NCBI RefSeq assembly: GCF_014127285.1
Contig: NZ_CP059901.1
Coordinates: 620,001-684,000 of the forward strand
Reading direction: 5' to 3'
From: Mumia sp. ZJ1417
GTDB taxonomy: Bacteria > Actinomycetota > Actinomycetes > Propionibacteriales > Nocardioidaceae
DNA: 64,000 nt
How positions within the stretch are numbered: the first letter of the stretch is position 1; each line of letters opens with the position of its first letter. This document shows positions 17,742 through 28,037 of the stretch, in pieces. The notes under the pieces are model-generated. The model ran no database searches and was not told where the DNA came from. It saw only the letters and a list, made by a program, of their open reading frames with translations. The position numbers and the translations under genes were made by a program.

Positions 17742-17783
17742 ACTTGTAATGAGGATGTCGCGGGTTCGACTCCTGTCACCGGC
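17742..17783 (+). repeat. attR core (42-bp copy of tRNA-Thr 3' half)
   Basis: Identical over 42 bases to 4351-4392. It lacks the 5' half of the tRNA (acceptor 5' strand, D arm) and has no encoded CCA, so it is not a tRNA gene. It marks the right end of the integrated element; chromosomal sequence resumes at 17784. Confidence 0.92.
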
Positions 17784-17931
17784 CCCGAATTGGCGGTCGG
17801 CCCTCGGCGCCACCACCCGCATGGTGGTGCTGCTCCTCGCGATGGTGTCGATCGAGGTAGCCCGTGACGCATTGCCTCCACATCGCCGGGTACCTGGACA
17901 CAGCAGTCCGCACCTATCTTCTGGAGGCCTG

Positions 17932-19074
17932 GTGTCGAGAGGTTCGCGTGCAAGCAGCACCGAGGTCTCCGGCCCAGGAGTGCCTTGCCTCGAATGGCAT
18001 CCAGGGGGCGAGTTCACCGTCGGGGGCGAGGACGAGCTGCTCCTCGTCGACCAGCGAGGGCAGATGCTCGGACCGGCAGCGGCACCGCTGACGGCCACCC
18101 TTAGTAACCGCGGAACACACGGCACCCTCAAGGGCGAGATCTTCGTCGACGAGCTCGAGCTCGAGACGCCCGTGTGCTCGGACGCCGAGGAAGTGCGCCA
18201 GTCGCTGAAACACCTACGGAGATCACTGATCACCGAAGGCGTCCGACCGATGGCAGTCGGTCTCCACCCAAGCTCCGGCTTCGGCTCCGTGGACATCTCG
18301 ACGTCGCGACGATACGACCGGATCGGCGACGAGTTCGCCGGCCTGCTGCGTACGCCGACCGCGGCCTTCCAGGTGCACGTCGGCGTGCCGGACCCGCCCA
18401 CCGCCCTGAAGGTCTACCGCGGACTGCGCAACCGGCTGTCCGTCTTCCGTGCGCTCGCCGCAGGATCGCCGTACTGGCACGCCCGCGACTCCGGACTCGC
18501 CTGCGCCCGTCCAGCCATCCTCAGGTCGTATCCGCGGACGACCATGCCGCCCCCGCTCCCCAGCTGGGAGGCGTACGTCGCGGCGATCGGGATCGCCCTG
18601 TGGGCGCACGAGGTGCCCGACTACAGCTATGTGTGCTGGGAGCTCCGGCCGCACCCGAGACTGGGGACGATCGAGGTGCGGGTCATGGACGCGCAGTCGT
18701 CGCTGGGGCGCGCCGCCGGACTGACGGCCCTGGTGCAGGGCCTGGCCCGACATGCCGTCGAGTTGCCTGACCCTGACGACCTCCCGGACGAGGTCGTCCT
18801 CGCGAACGACCTTCGAGCGTGCCGCTTCGGCCTCGAAGCGACGGTCGTCGATGCGGGCCGGTCACGACGACCCATGCGTGAGGTCGCGGCACGCGCGCTC
18901 GACGACGCACGTAAGCAGCTGGCGCCTGACGGTGTGGACGGACCCCTCGACGCCGTGCAGGCGATCCTCGTCGAGCCTCCTGAGTACGTCCGCCAACGAG
19001 CCGTGTGCGAGCGAGAAGGGATGCCGGCTCTGCTGGCGGACCTCGTGGCGCGCACGGCGGACGTCGACGGCTGA
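17932..19074 (+). CDS. Carboxylate-amine ligase, YbdK/GCS2 family
   Basis: A 380-residue member of the glutamate-cysteine ligase type 2 family, the usual length for YbdK. The opening GGEDELLLVD corresponds to the family's GVEEEFLLVD metal/ATP site, and LHPSSGFGSV, AFQVHVGVP and TIEVRVMDAQ are further family blocks. These enzymes join glutamate to cysteine or another amine using ATP; the physiological substrate of YbdK types is usually unknown. The GTG at 17932 has GGAGG at 17923-17927. The apparent upstream extension of the frame runs into attR and is not coding. It is the first chromosomal gene beyond the integrated element. Confidence 0.88.
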   Translation: MSRGSRASSTEVSGPGVPCLEWHPGGEFTVGGEDELLLVDQRGQMLGPAAAPLTATLSNRGTHGTLKGEIFVDELELETPVCSDAEEVRQSLKHLRRSLITEGVRPMAVGLHPSSGFGSVDISTSRRYDRIGDEFAGLLRTPTAAFQVHVGVPDPPTALKVYRGLRNRLSVFRALAAGSPYWHARDSGLACARPAILRSYPRTTMPPPLPSWEAYVAAIGIALWAHEVPDYSYVCWELRPHPRLGTIEVRVMDAQSSLGRAAGLTALVQGLARHAVELPDPDDLPDEVVLANDLRACRFGLEATVVDAGRSRRPMREVAARALDDARKQLAPDGVDGPLDAVQAILVEPPEYVRQRAVCEREGMPALLADLVARTADVDG

Positions 19075-19090
19075 AAGGTGTGGGGACGAC

Positions 19091-19126
19091 AGAGGCCGTC
19101 CCCCACGAGCTGGGGGGACGGCCTCT
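19091..19126. terminator. Strong GC-rich hairpin, bidirectional terminator candidate
   Basis: A 13-bp perfect stem (AGAGGCCGTCCCC with GGGGACGGCCTCT) encloses a loop of about 10 bases, 16 bp after the stop of the YbdK-type gene and before the leftward SRPBCC remnant. No U tract follows on either strand, which is common for actinobacterial terminators. Confidence 0.75.
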
Positions 19127-19147
19127 CTGTCACGGGTTCAGCACAGC

Positions 19148-19369
19148 TCAGTGGCGGTGCGTCCCACCCAACGGGTCGACCTCGCCGGTCGGCTTCACCT
19201 CTCCTCGCCACGCGCCGGTCTCGACGCCACGGGACTCGATGAACTCCTTGAAGCGCTTGAGGTCTCCCGCGACGCGACGCTCGACGACGTTCAGCACGTC
19301 GCCGGCCTTCTCGACGATGCCCTCCATGAACCGGGGGAAAGACTCGAACTGCCTCCACTGGTCGTACGT
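19148..19369 (-). pseudogene. SRPBCC / polyketide-cyclase-like protein, internally deleted remnant
   Basis: The translated segment has the family's N-terminal block TYDQWRQFESFPRFMEG fused directly to the C-terminal block VEKAGDVLNVVERRV and FKEFIESRG-ETGAWRGEV. In intact relatives (about 150 residues) some 80 residues of beta-sheet lie between the two. The join occurs where both blocks have an EG-(I/V)-VEK-like sequence, consistent with deletion between similar stretches. Upstream of 19369 the frame loses family character, so the start is also missing. Confidence 0.6.
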
Positions 19370-19434
19370 CCTCCCCGATCGCCCGCAGGTCCCGGCCGCT
19401 GCGTGGGGCTTGGCCCCCAGGTAGCGTTCCGGTC

Positions 19435-20715
19435 GTGACTCGTCGTGGCAGCGTCCCGGTCGTCGACCGGTGGGTCGCACTGGTGACGGGGACCCTCGCG
19501 CTCGTCGCTCTCGCCGCGTTCTGCGTCGTGACCGCCGTGGCCCCGGAGGCCGGGGTGGTGGAGCCGATCCCGTCCGCCCTCGGTTGGGGCCTCGGTGCGG
19601 TCACGATCGTGCTCCAGGCGGTGGCGCTGCTGTGGCGTCGTACCGCGCCGCGTGCCGTCCTGCTCCTGGTCTCCCTCGGGATGCTGCTGTGCGCCGTGTG
19701 GGGCCTGGGGGACGGGATCGGCCTGGCCCAGCTGGCCGTCTTCGTCGCCTCCTACACCCTGGGGTTGGCGCAGCCGCTCTCCCGCTCCTGGCCGACCTTC
19801 GCCGCCGCCGGGGTGCTTGCGGCTGCCGGCTCGATGATCAGCGCGACGTTCAGTGATGAGCCGGTGGCACTCGCGCTCGGCCTCGGTGCGCTCCAGGGTG
19901 TCGGCACGGTGGGGCTCCCGCTGGCGGTCGCGATCGCGGTGGCCACCCGGCGAGAGATCCGGCAGGCGCGGCAGAGCCGGGTGGACGCGCTGGAACGTGA
20001 GCGTGGCGCGCTCGTCCAGGCCGCCGTCGCCCGCGAACGGACTGCCATGGCGCGCGAGCTGCACGACATCGCCGCCCACCACCTGTCCGGGATCGCGGTG
20101 ATGACCGCGGCCATCGGCACGCAGATCGACTCCGACCCCGAGGCCGCCAAGGCCGCCGTCGCGCAGGTACGCACCCAGAGCACCGCGGTGCTGCGTGACC
20201 TGCGCAGCCTGGTCGGCCTGCTGCGCGAGGACGACGGTCGTACGGACACGCCCGAGCGGGTACGGCCGGAGTCCCTGGCCGGCATTCCCGCGCTCGTCGA
20301 CGACGTCAGCGGCACCGTCCGCGACGTCCGGCTGACGGTGCTGGCCGGAGACCACCAGCAGGTCGGTCACGGAGTCGGTCCGCTGGGCCAGCTCGCGGCG
20401 TACCGGATGGCGCAGGAGGCCCTCGCCAACGCTGCCCGGCACGCGCCTGGCGCACCCACCGAGGTGACCGTCGACGACCGGGACCCCGAGGCCGTGCTGC
20501 TCACCGTCCGCAACGACCGGCCTGGCGGTCCTGCGGCGCAGCCGGGGAGGTCAGGGTTCGGCCTGGTCGGGATGCGTGAGCGCGCCGAGCTCACCGGCGC
20601 CAGCCTCGACATCGGTCCCACCCAGGACGGCGGCTGGCTGGTCCGGCTGCGGATCCCGCGGGACCAGGACACCCAGCACATCGACCGCACGACAGCCACC
20701 ACGGAGGACGCATGA
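19435..20715 (+). CDS. Sensor histidine kinase (HisKA_3, DesK/LiaS-like)
   Basis: A 426-residue kinase. About five membrane helices fill residues 12-175 (for example WVALVTGTLALVALAAFCVV, AVTIVLQAVALLW, LAVFVASYTLGLA). A dimerisation helix with the phosphorylated His in ARELHDIAAHHLSG follows near residue 210, and then a HATPase domain with ALANAARHAPGAP and GFGLVGMRERAELTGA. The GTG at 19435 precedes the first helix. Its stop overlaps the start of the response regulator by 4 bp, and the ABC exporter genes follow, so it probably senses cell-envelope stress or a peptide antibiotic and controls that exporter. The latter is known behaviour of such operons rather than something visible here. Confidence 0.93.
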   Translation: MTRRGSVPVVDRWVALVTGTLALVALAAFCVVTAVAPEAGVVEPIPSALGWGLGAVTIVLQAVALLWRRTAPRAVLLLVSLGMLLCAVWGLGDGIGLAQLAVFVASYTLGLAQPLSRSWPTFAAAGVLAAAGSMISATFSDEPVALALGLGALQGVGTVGLPLAVAIAVATRREIRQARQSRVDALERERGALVQAAVARERTAMARELHDIAAHHLSGIAVMTAAIGTQIDSDPEAAKAAVAQVRTQSTAVLRDLRSLVGLLREDDGRTDTPERVRPESLAGIPALVDDVSGTVRDVRLTVLAGDHQQVGHGVGPLGQLAAYRMAQEALANAARHAPGAPTEVTVDDRDPEAVLLTVRNDRPGGPAAQPGRSGFGLVGMRERAELTGASLDIGPTQDGGWLVRLRIPRDQDTQHIDRTTATTEDA

Positions 20716-21377
20716 CCCGGGTCCTGATCGCCGACGACCAGGCGCTGGTGCGCGCCGGATTGCGGACGCTCATCGACGCCGAGCCGGACCTCGAGGTGGT
20801 CGCTGTCGCCTCCGACGGCCGCGAAGCGGTCGAGGCCGCGCGCGCCCTGCGACCGGACGTGGTCTGCATGGACATCCGGATGCCCGGGCAGGACGGCATC
20901 AGCGCCACGCGGGAGCTGTGCGGGCCTGGCGTGACCGATCCGATTCCCGTCCTGGTGCTCACCACCTTCGACATCGACGACTACCTCTTTGGGGCGCTGG
21001 AGGCCGGGGCCTCGGGGTTCCTGCTCAAGGACGCCGAGCCCGAGGTGCTGGTCGCAGCGGTGCGCTCGGTCGCTCGGGGCAATGGCACCCTCGACGACGC
21101 ACTGACCAAGCGGGTGCTGCGCGAGGTGGTGACGCGCCGAGAGATCGTCCCTGTCACCGCCGGTCGGGCCACCGAGCTGCTCACCGCCCGTGAGCTCGAC
21201 ATCCTGCTCTTGCTCGCGCAAGGTCTGTCCAACGACGAGATCGCCGCGCAGCTGGTCCTGGAGACCTCGACGGTGAAGTCGCACCTGGCCCGGATGATGC
21301 CGAAGCTCGGCGTCCGCTCCCGACTCCAGGCTGCGGTCTGGGCGTACCAGAACAAGGTCGTCGCCGTCCCCGACTGA
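20712..21377 (+). CDS. NarL/LuxR-family response regulator
   Basis: A 221-residue regulator paired with the upstream kinase. The receiver has D8-D9, phosphoacceptor D54 (CMDIRMPGQDG), Thr in VLTTFD and Lys in FLLKDAEPE. The HTH region has LTARELDILLLLAQG, LSNDEIAAQL and STVKSHLARMMPKLGVRSR. The ATG overlaps the kinase stop (ATGA). It probably drives transcription of the ABC genes that begin about 140 bp downstream, where a regulated promoter could lie. Confidence 0.95.
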   Translation: MTRVLIADDQALVRAGLRTLIDAEPDLEVVAVASDGREAVEAARALRPDVVCMDIRMPGQDGISATRELCGPGVTDPIPVLVLTTFDIDDYLFGALEAGASGFLLKDAEPEVLVAAVRSVARGNGTLDDALTKRVLREVVTRREIVPVTAGRATELLTARELDILLLLAQGLSNDEIAAQLVLETSTVKSHLARMMPKLGVRSRLQAAVWAYQNKVVAVPD

Positions 21378-21515
21378 GCGGACCCCGGCCCGCGCGGCGG
21401 CCGCGCTTGCATCGAAGGATGCAAGCCGGAGATCTCCTTCCTGCGCGGCTCGTGGCACACCCCCGCGGATTCGTACCGTCATCGTGTGTTCTCTTCCGAT
21501 GACCGAGGAGCGGCG

Positions 21516-22292
21516 ATGACCGCCCCCACCACCCACCGCACCGCTCACCCGCACGCGAACGGCGCCACCCGTCCGGCGCTGAGCCTCGTCGACGTGCACA
21601 AGCAGTACGCAGGAAGCTCGGGACCAGTCCACGCGCTGCGCGGCGTCTCGCTGGCCCTGGAGCCTGGCTCCTTCACCGCGGTGATGGGCCCCTCAGGCTC
21701 GGGCAAGTCGACGCTGCTCAACTGCGCCGCCGGACTCGACGCGCCGACCAGCGGCAGGATCACTGTCGGTGAGCACGACATCAGCACGCTCTCGCCCGAT
21801 GCACTGACCCGGTTCCGCCGCGACCACATCGGCTTCATCTTCCAGTCGTACAACCTCGTCCCGCACCTCAGCGTGGCCGACAACGTCACGCTGCCCGCGA
21901 TGCTGGCCGGGAAGGCCGACGAGCCACGCTGGCTGGCCGAGCTGCTCGACGCCGTCGGGCTGGCCGAGATGACGCAGCGCCGCCCCGGCGAGCTCTCCGG
22001 CGGGCAGGCCCAGCGCGTCGCGATCGCGCGCGCGCTCTTCTCCCGGCCCACCGTCGTCTTCGCCGACGAGCCGACCGGCGCACTCGACCGCCGTACCGGC
22101 ACGGCCGTCCTGGCCCTGCTGCGCGAGACCGCGTCCCGGCTCGGGCAGACCGTGGTCATGGTGACCCACGACCCGCTGGTGGCTGCGACCGCCGAGCAGG
22201 TGCTCTTCCTCTCCGACGGACGTCTGGTCGACCGGCTCACGAACCCGACGGCGGCTTCGGTCGCCGAGCGTATGCTCGGGCTGGAGCGATGA
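21516..22292 (+). CDS. ABC transporter ATP-binding protein (MacB/LolD-type)
   Basis: A 258-residue ATPase: Walker [11 protein letters not shown] loop [12 protein letters not shown], signature [15 protein letters not shown], Walker [13 protein letters not shown] and switch His in VMVTHD. The QSYNLVPHL and DEPTGALD variants place it with MacB/BceA-like ATPases that work with FtsX-type permeases. ATG 21516 has GGAG 8 bp upstream; a longer in-frame start exists at 21486 but is less likely. It overlaps the permease start by 4 bp. Confidence 0.95.
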   Translation: MTAPTTHRTAHPHANGATRPALSLVDVHKQYAGSSGPVHALRGVSLALEPGSFTAVMGPSGSGKSTLLNCAAGLDAPTSGRITVGEHDISTLSPDALTRFRRDHIGFIFQSYNLVPHLSVADNVTLPAMLAGKADEPRWLAELLDAVGLAEMTQRRPGELSGGQAQRVAIARALFSRPTVVFADEPTGALDRRTGTAVLALLRETASRLGQTVVMVTHDPLVAATAEQVLFLSDGRLVDRLTNPTAASVAERMLGLER

Positions 22293-24166
22293 GCACGATG
22301 TGGCGTCTCGCCCGCTCTGGTGCCACCGCCCACCTGCCGGGCCTGGTCGGCCCGTTCTTGGTGGTCGCCCTTGCCGCCGTGCTGGTCTCCGGGACCGGAG
22401 TCCTCATCGAGTCCGGCCTCCGCTCACCGGGCGGCGCCGGGTTCCTGATCCTCCTGGCCCTCTCCTTCACCGGCACCGCGACCATGCTGATCGTCTTCGT
22501 GGTCTCGGCGACCGTCTCGCTCGCCCTGCGCCGACGGCAACGGGACTTTGCGCTGCTGCGCGCGGTCGGCGCGACCCGCGGCCAGGTCCGTGGGCTGGTC
22601 GCCCGCGAGATCAGCCTGGTCGTGCTGGTGGCGGCGCCGCTGGGTGCACTCGTCGGCCTCGTCGCCGTCCGGCTGCTGACGCCCGTCCTGGTCGAGGCAG
22701 ACATGGTGGGGCCGGACTTCCAGATGGCGCTCTCACCCCTGCCTGTGCTGGCGGCCGCGCTCGTCCTGCTGCCGGTGGCGTGGCTGGCCGCTCGGTTGGC
22801 GACGCGGTCGACGCTGCGTGCCGCGCCGACCGCAGCAGTCACGCAGAGCGTCGTCGAGCCGGTCGGCATCGGGCGCGTCCGCCGGATCAGCGCCCTCGCC
22901 CTCGCCGGAGCCGGCCTCATCATGGCGCTGAGCCCGCTGTTCATGCCCGGCACCCTCGGAAGCGCGATGGCCGCGACCTCGGCGTTCCTGCTCGTCGGTG
23001 CGGCGGCTGCCGCCGGCCCCGTGCTCGTCGCGTGGCTGCTGGACCATGCCAGCCTGCGAGGCGGACCGGCCACCCGCCTGGCGCTCGCCAACACCCGCGG
23101 CTTCTCGCGACGGCTGACCACCGTGGTGGTGCCGCTCGCCCTCGCCTTGGGGGTCGGCACCGTCCAGGCCACGACCGACGACACCTTGGCGGTGGCCGGC
23201 GAGCGCCAGCTGGCGGCCGGCCTGGACGCCGACCTGATCGTCACCGGCAGCGACCTCGACGAGTCCCGGCTCGCCGCACTCGCCACCCTGCCCGGCGTCG
23301 ACGCGGCGGCCCCGCTCGCCACGGTGCCTGCGAGTGTGCGTACCGATGACGAGGCCGGGTGGCTCGGGCCGCTGGGATGGGAGCCGACGCAGGTACGCGG
23401 CCTCCCGGCCGGCGAGCTCGACGGCATGCTCGATCCTGGCGTTCGCGACGGCGACCTGGCCGCGCTGGACGCCCCGGACACCGTCGCGATCAGTCGAGAC
23501 GCGCGCCTCGACACCGGCAAGGGCATCGGCGAGAAGATCGCGATCCGCTGGGCCGGCGACGACTTCGCGTGGGCGGAGGTCGTCGCGATCTATGACCGCG
23601 GCCTGGGTTTCGGGGACTATCTCGTCGGCCAGGGCACTCCCGCGGTGCACGGTGTCGACGTCCGTGCCGACACGGTGCTGCTTCGCGCCGACGAGCCGGG
23701 TGTGGGGGCCGCGGTCGCCGGCCTCGGGCTCACGGCGACCGACGAGGCGGCGTACGTCGCGTCGACGACCGAGTCGGGGGCCGCAGCGCGGGACCTCTCT
23801 GCCCTGCTGCTGCTCCTGCTGCTGGTCTTCGTCGTGGTGGCCGCCGCCAACGCGCTGGTCCTCAGCACCGCCGGACGACGCGACGAGCTGGTGCTGCTGT
23901 GGCGCACCGGCGCAACCCGACGCCAGCTGATCGCGATGGCGAGCGTCGAGGCCCTGGTCATCGGAGGCCTGGCCTGGCTGATCGGGACTGCCACGGTGAT
24001 CCCGGCGGTCCTAGGCGTCAGCGGCGGCCTCCTCGGTGTGGCGGTGCCGCCGTTCGACCTGGTCGGCTACGGCGTCCTGAGCGCTGCTGTGCTGCTCGTA
24101 CCGCTTGTAACCGTCGTCCCGGTGGTCGCCCGAGCAGCGCTGGGCAAGCGTTCGGCGCGGACGTAG
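22289..24166 (+). CDS. FtsX-like ABC transporter permease
   Basis: A 625-residue permease with two FtsX modules. The first has helices near residues 20-40, 50-78 and 110-135 plus the coupling segment [24 protein letters not shown] large extracytoplasmic domain follows (about 300-500). The last three helices frame [26 protein letters not shown] hydrolysis by the partner drives export or mechanical release of peptides or lipids from the membrane. The start overlaps the ATPase stop. It ends the kinase-regulator-ATPase-permease operon. Confidence 0.92.
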   Translation: MSTMWRLARSGATAHLPGLVGPFLVVALAAVLVSGTGVLIESGLRSPGGAGFLILLALSFTGTATMLIVFVVSATVSLALRRRQRDFALLRAVGATRGQVRGLVAREISLVVLVAAPLGALVGLVAVRLLTPVLVEADMVGPDFQMALSPLPVLAAALVLLPVAWLAARLATRSTLRAAPTAAVTQSVVEPVGIGRVRRISALALAGAGLIMALSPLFMPGTLGSAMAATSAFLLVGAAAAAGPVLVAWLLDHASLRGGPATRLALANTRGFSRRLTTVVVPLALALGVGTVQATTDDTLAVAGERQLAAGLDADLIVTGSDLDESRLAALATLPGVDAAAPLATVPASVRTDDEAGWLGPLGWEPTQVRGLPAGELDGMLDPGVRDGDLAALDAPDTVAISRDARLDTGKGIGEKIAIRWAGDDFAWAEVVAIYDRGLGFGDYLVGQGTPAVHGVDVRADTVLLRADEPGVGAAVAGLGLTATDEAAYVASTTESGAAARDLSALLLLLLLVFVVVAAANALVLSTAGRRDELVLLWRTGATRRQLIAMASVEALVIGGLAWLIGTATVIPAVLGVSGGLLGVAVPPFDLVGYGVLSAAVLLVPLVTVVPVVARAALGKRSART

Positions 24167-24199
24167 GGTCGAGATCGTGGGCGGCGACGGGGGGCCGAA

Positions 24200-25198
24200 G
24201 TGATTCTTCGGCGGGTGGCTGTCGGCTCGTGCGTCGGGCTGACCGTTGTCGGCCTGCTTGCCGCCCCCGCGACAGCGGCCAGCGACTCCGCGGACGATCC
24301 CGTCAACCGCGTCGTCGCGATCTCGGTGGACGGCCTCAACCCCAAGGCGATCCACATGCTCGGCCGGTCCCGTACGCCGAACTTCCACCGGCTGATGCGG
24401 CAGGGCGCCGTCACACTGAACGCCCGCACGGCACGCGAGCAGACCCGTACCCTGCCGAACCACACCGGCATGCTGACCGGCAGGCGGATCGATCCTCGTC
24501 GCGGCGGACACGGCGTCACGTTCAACGACGACACGGGCACGACCGTGCACCGGGCGGCGGGCCGCCACATCTCCAGCGTGTTCGACGTCGTGCACAACAG
24601 TGGCGGTTCGACGGCGCTCTTCGCCGCGAAGACGAAGTTCGCCCTCTATCAGCGCACCTGGAACGCCACGATCGACCGGTTCACCGTCGACACCGACAAC
24701 TCGCGACTCGTGACCAGGGTGACTGCCGAGCTGCGGCGGGCACCCCGTACGTTCACCTTCGTCCACCTGTCGCGGCCGGACCAGGCCGGTCACACCCGCG
24801 GGTTCATGAGTCGCGCATACCTGCGTGCGGTCCGCAGGACCGACCGGCTGCTCGGACGGATCCTGTCGACGATCCGCGCCCGGCCGGCGCTGCGCAAGCA
24901 CACCCTGGTCGTGCTCACGGCCGACCACGGTGGCTCTGGCGCCTCGCACGGCGACGCTCGCAGGCTGGCCAACTACCGGGTGCCGTTCATGGTGTGGGGC
25001 CCTGGAGTCGCCGCGGGCCGGAACCTCTATCGCCTCAGCCCGCGCTACCGCAGCCCAGGCTCGGCCCGTACGAGATACACGGGCAGGCAGCCGATCCGCA
25101 ACGGCGACCTCGCCAACCTGGTCACCGACGCCCTCGACCTGCCTCGCGTCCCTGGTGCGCGGTTCAACGTCCGACGACGCCTCAACGCCTTCCGCTGA
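24200..25198 (+). CDS. Secreted alkaline-phosphatase-superfamily phosphodiesterase/nucleotide pyrophosphatase
   Basis: A 332-residue exported enzyme. The signal peptide is MILRRVAVGSCVGLTVVGLL with an APATAAS cleavage site. The fold opens with ISVDGLNPKAIHML (metal Asp), then RTPNFHRLMRQGA and ARTLPNHTGMLTG. The metal-binding FVHLSRPDQAGHTRG and VVLTADHGGSG-SHGD follow. These match type I phosphodiesterase/nucleotide pyrophosphatase proteins with a two-metal site. The precise substrate is open. The GTG at 24200 is 33 bp after the permease stop. Codon use is like the neighbours. Confidence 0.85.
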   Translation: MILRRVAVGSCVGLTVVGLLAAPATAASDSADDPVNRVVAISVDGLNPKAIHMLGRSRTPNFHRLMRQGAVTLNARTAREQTRTLPNHTGMLTGRRIDPRRGGHGVTFNDDTGTTVHRAAGRHISSVFDVVHNSGGSTALFAAKTKFALYQRTWNATIDRFTVDTDNSRLVTRVTAELRRAPRTFTFVHLSRPDQAGHTRGFMSRAYLRAVRRTDRLLGRILSTIRARPALRKHTLVVLTADHGGSGASHGDARRLANYRVPFMVWGPGVAAGRNLYRLSPRYRSPGSARTRYTGRQPIRNGDLANLVTDALDLPRVPGARFNVRRRLNAFR

Positions 25199-25254
25199 CG
25201 TCGGTGCCGATCTGCGGCGCATTCGATGATCACTCTCTGAGAGGGGTTCACACG

Positions 25255-25930
<676 letters not shown>

Positions 25931-25954
25931 CCCTCCACCATCCGACGGCGCCGG

Positions 25955-26605
25955 CTACGCGTCGCTTGGCGCGTCTCGGATCCAGCCGCGGCGCAGGCCC
26001 TCGTCGACGAGCATGCCCGTTGCGTCACCGAGCGTGGTCGACGCCGCGACGACACCGGACTCGCGAGCGCGGATGGTGGCGAGGTTCGCGCCGGGCATCC
26101 GCCACGTCCCGCCTTCGTTGAACCAGTTGAGCAGCATCGGCTCCAGCCGGTCGATGCCCTTGCAGAACCTCGCCTCCGGCGTCTTCCCCGCCTCGAACTC
26201 GTCCCAGAGCGCACGGATCTCCTGCGCCTGATCCTCGGGCAGCTGGGTGAACAGCCGGTCGGCTGCAGCCTCCTCCCGCTCGCGCTGATCGACTCGAGAG
26301 GCGGCGTCGAACACCGGGCTGTCGCCGGCATAGATCTCGACGAGGTCGTGGATGACGACCAGCTTCACCGCGTGGCCGACGTCGATCGGCTCCTCCGCGT
26401 ACTCCGCGAGCAGCACCACCATCAGCGCGAGGTGCCAGGAGTGCTCGGCGTCGTTCTCGCGGCGATCGGCCGCAGCGAGCGGCGACGCACGCAGGATCGT
26501 CTTGAGCTTGTCGGCCTCGGCGATGAAGGACAGCTGCGCCGCGAGTCGCGCGTCGATGCCGTCAGGGAGCGGGTTGCGGGTGATGATCAGGGCGTCGTCT
26601 TCCAC
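25955..26605 (-). CDS. HD-domain phosphohydrolase (YfbR-like 5'-nucleotidase family)
   Basis: A 216-residue HD protein. Metal ligands appear as [16 protein letters not shown] (His) and [13 protein letters not shown] (the HD pair), with a later [22 protein letters not shown] segment typical of COG1896. Enzymes of this group remove phosphate from deoxynucleoside monophosphates. The ATG at 26605 is preceded on its strand by a short divergent spacer shared with the FAD oxidase gene. It converges on the aldo/keto reductase remnant. Confidence 0.88.
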   Translation of the reverse strand: MEDDALIITRNPLPDGIDARLAAQLSFIAEADKLKTILRASPLAAADRRENDAEHSWHLALMVVLLAEYAEEPIDVGHAVKLVVIHDLVEIYAGDSPVFDAASRVDQREREEAAADRLFTQLPEDQAQEIRALWDEFEAGKTPEARFCKGIDRLEPMLLNWFNEGGTWRMPGANLATIRARESGVVAASTTLGDATGMLVDEGLRRGWIRDAPSDA

Positions 26606-26688
26606 GACTCCGACACTCTCACGCGATGAGTTGCGCCGTCGCCGCCGGTCAGCCCTCCCAGATGCCGACGAGTGCGAGGAGCAAGGCG

Positions 26689-28014
26689 ATGGTCAGCACA
26701 GGACGAGAGGCGACCGCGATCTCTGAGACCGGGATCCTGCGCCCGGGCGACGACGGGTACGACGCCGCCCGTCAGGTGTGGAACGCGATGGTCGACCACC
26801 GGCCCGCGATGATCGTGCGCTGCCGTGAGACCGCCGACGTGGTGGCGGCCGTGCTGCTGGCCCGTCGCGAGGGACTCGAGATCGGCGTGCGGTGCGGCGG
26901 GCACAGCGTCGTCGGGCACGGGGTCCCCGACGGCGGGCTGATGATCGACCTGACCCCGATGCGCGCCGTACGGGTCGCGCCGACCCGCCGCAGGGCGTGG
27001 GTCCAGGGTGGCGCTCTGCTCGGAGCCCTCGACGCCGCCACCCAGCCGTACGGACTGGCTACGACGGCGGGCAACGTCTCGCACACCGGCGTCGGTGGTC
27101 TCACGCTTGGCGGCGGGATGGGATGGCTCGCCCGCCAGCACGGGCTGACGTGCGACAACGTCGAGTCGTTCGAGATGGTGACCGCCACCGGAGACGTCGT
27201 ACGGGCGTCGGCCGACGAGAACCCGGAGCTCTACTGGGGCCTGCGCGGGGGTGGGGGCAACTTCGGCATCGTCACGGAGTTCGAGCTCCGTCTGCACGAG
27301 ACGGGGACGCAGACGCTCAGCGTCGAGCTCGACTTCGCCGTCGGCGATGCCGCGTCCGCCGTCGCCCGTTGGCGTGACCTCAACGCGACCGCACCACGGC
27401 GAGCGACGTACGCCGCCTCAGTCGCCGGCGGCGTGGTGACGCTCGGCTTCGTGTGGATCGGCGACCCGGGCGAAGGCCGCGAGCACGCACGACTGCTCGA
27501 GGCGCTCGGCCGACCGGTGGCGCGGCGCGTGGACGCGATGCCGTACGTCGACCTCCAGCGCCGCGATGACACCCTCGAGGGCCACGCGCTGCGTCGCTAC
27601 TGGAAGGGCCACTACCTCCGCGACCTGCCCGACGCCGCGATCGAGGTCCTGCTGACCCAGGACCCGACGGTGGCCGCGAGCCTCCAGGCGTACGGCGGTG
27701 CGATCGACGAGGTGGACGACGACGCGACGGCGTACAGCCAGCGAGGCACGGTCTTCGAGTACGTCGCGGCGGCGCGCTGGACGGATGCCGAGGCCGATGA
27801 GGAGCAGATGGCGGCCGCGCGCGCGGCCGCCGCACGGCTGGAGCCGTACGCCAGCGGCGTCTACGTCAACGTGCTCGGCGACGAGGGCGCGACCGGCGTA
27901 CGACGGGCGTACCTGCCGGCGACGCTTGCGCGGCTCACGGCGCTCAAGGACACGTACGACCCCGACAACGTCTTCCACCTGAACGCGAACATCCCGCCGA
28001 GCGCGCCGTCCTAG
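26689..28014 (+). CDS. FAD-binding oxidoreductase (berberine-bridge/6-hydroxynicotine oxidase-like)
   Basis: A 441-residue flavoenzyme. The PCMH-type FAD domain has IGVRCGGHSVVGHGV, where the His is the covalent FAD anchor in this family. Then follow TTAGNVSHTGVGGLTLGGGMGWL and LRGGGGNFGIVTEFEL. The C-terminal BBE element DPDNVFHLNANIPP is present. The second Cys attachment of bicovalent members is not evident. The ATG at 26689 has an AGGAG-like site; an earlier ATG at 26626 lies too close to the divergent gene. The substrate is unknown; relatives oxidise alcohols, sugars or N-heterocycles. Confidence 0.87.
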   Translation: MVSTGREATAISETGILRPGDDGYDAARQVWNAMVDHRPAMIVRCRETADVVAAVLLARREGLEIGVRCGGHSVVGHGVPDGGLMIDLTPMRAVRVAPTRRRAWVQGGALLGALDAATQPYGLATTAGNVSHTGVGGLTLGGGMGWLARQHGLTCDNVESFEMVTATGDVVRASADENPELYWGLRGGGGNFGIVTEFELRLHETGTQTLSVELDFAVGDAASAVARWRDLNATAPRRATYAASVAGGVVTLGFVWIGDPGEGREHARLLEALGRPVARRVDAMPYVDLQRRDDTLEGHALRRYWKGHYLRDLPDAAIEVLLTQDPTVAASLQAYGGAIDEVDDDATAYSQRGTVFEYVAAARWTDAEADEEQMAAARAAAARLEPYASGVYVNVLGDEGATGVRRAYLPATLARLTALKDTYDPDNVFHLNANIPPSAPS

Positions 28015-28037
28015 ACTCCGCCTCGTCCATCCACTCT

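Larger units (their letters stand above)
4351..17783. mobile_element. Integrative mobilisable element in tRNA-Thr, apparently immobilised
   Basis: The region is framed by exact 42-bp direct repeats of the tRNA-Thr 3' half. The integrase lies next to the tRNA-side repeat, as expected of tRNA-targeting elements. The content is accessory: integrase, small Cys-rich protein, excisionase, remnant of an NLR-like defence gene, Rhs toxin plus putative immunity gene, and MobF relaxase. GC is visibly lower than in the flanks, most of all in 13.5-14.6 kb. No replication initiator, FtsK-like translocase or coupling protein is present, and the integrase has a frameshift plus a nonsense codon. It therefore reads as a decayed ICE/IME that keeps a working-looking toxin locus. 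Confidence 0.9.

Noticed and set aside
17742-17815. Second tRNA-Thr gene
   Set aside because: Only the 3' half is present; the acceptor 5' strand and D arm are missing. It is the attR copy.
17737-17931. N-terminal extension of the YbdK-type gene through attR
   Set aside because: The extension translates the att repeat and intergenic DNA; family homology and a good GGAGG site start at 17932.
17598-18401. Upstream extension of the relaxase frame
   Set aside because: It runs across attR and into the start of the YbdK gene on the other strand; the antisense of a tRNA gives the well-known false peptide SRTRDILIT. The relaxase starts at 17597.
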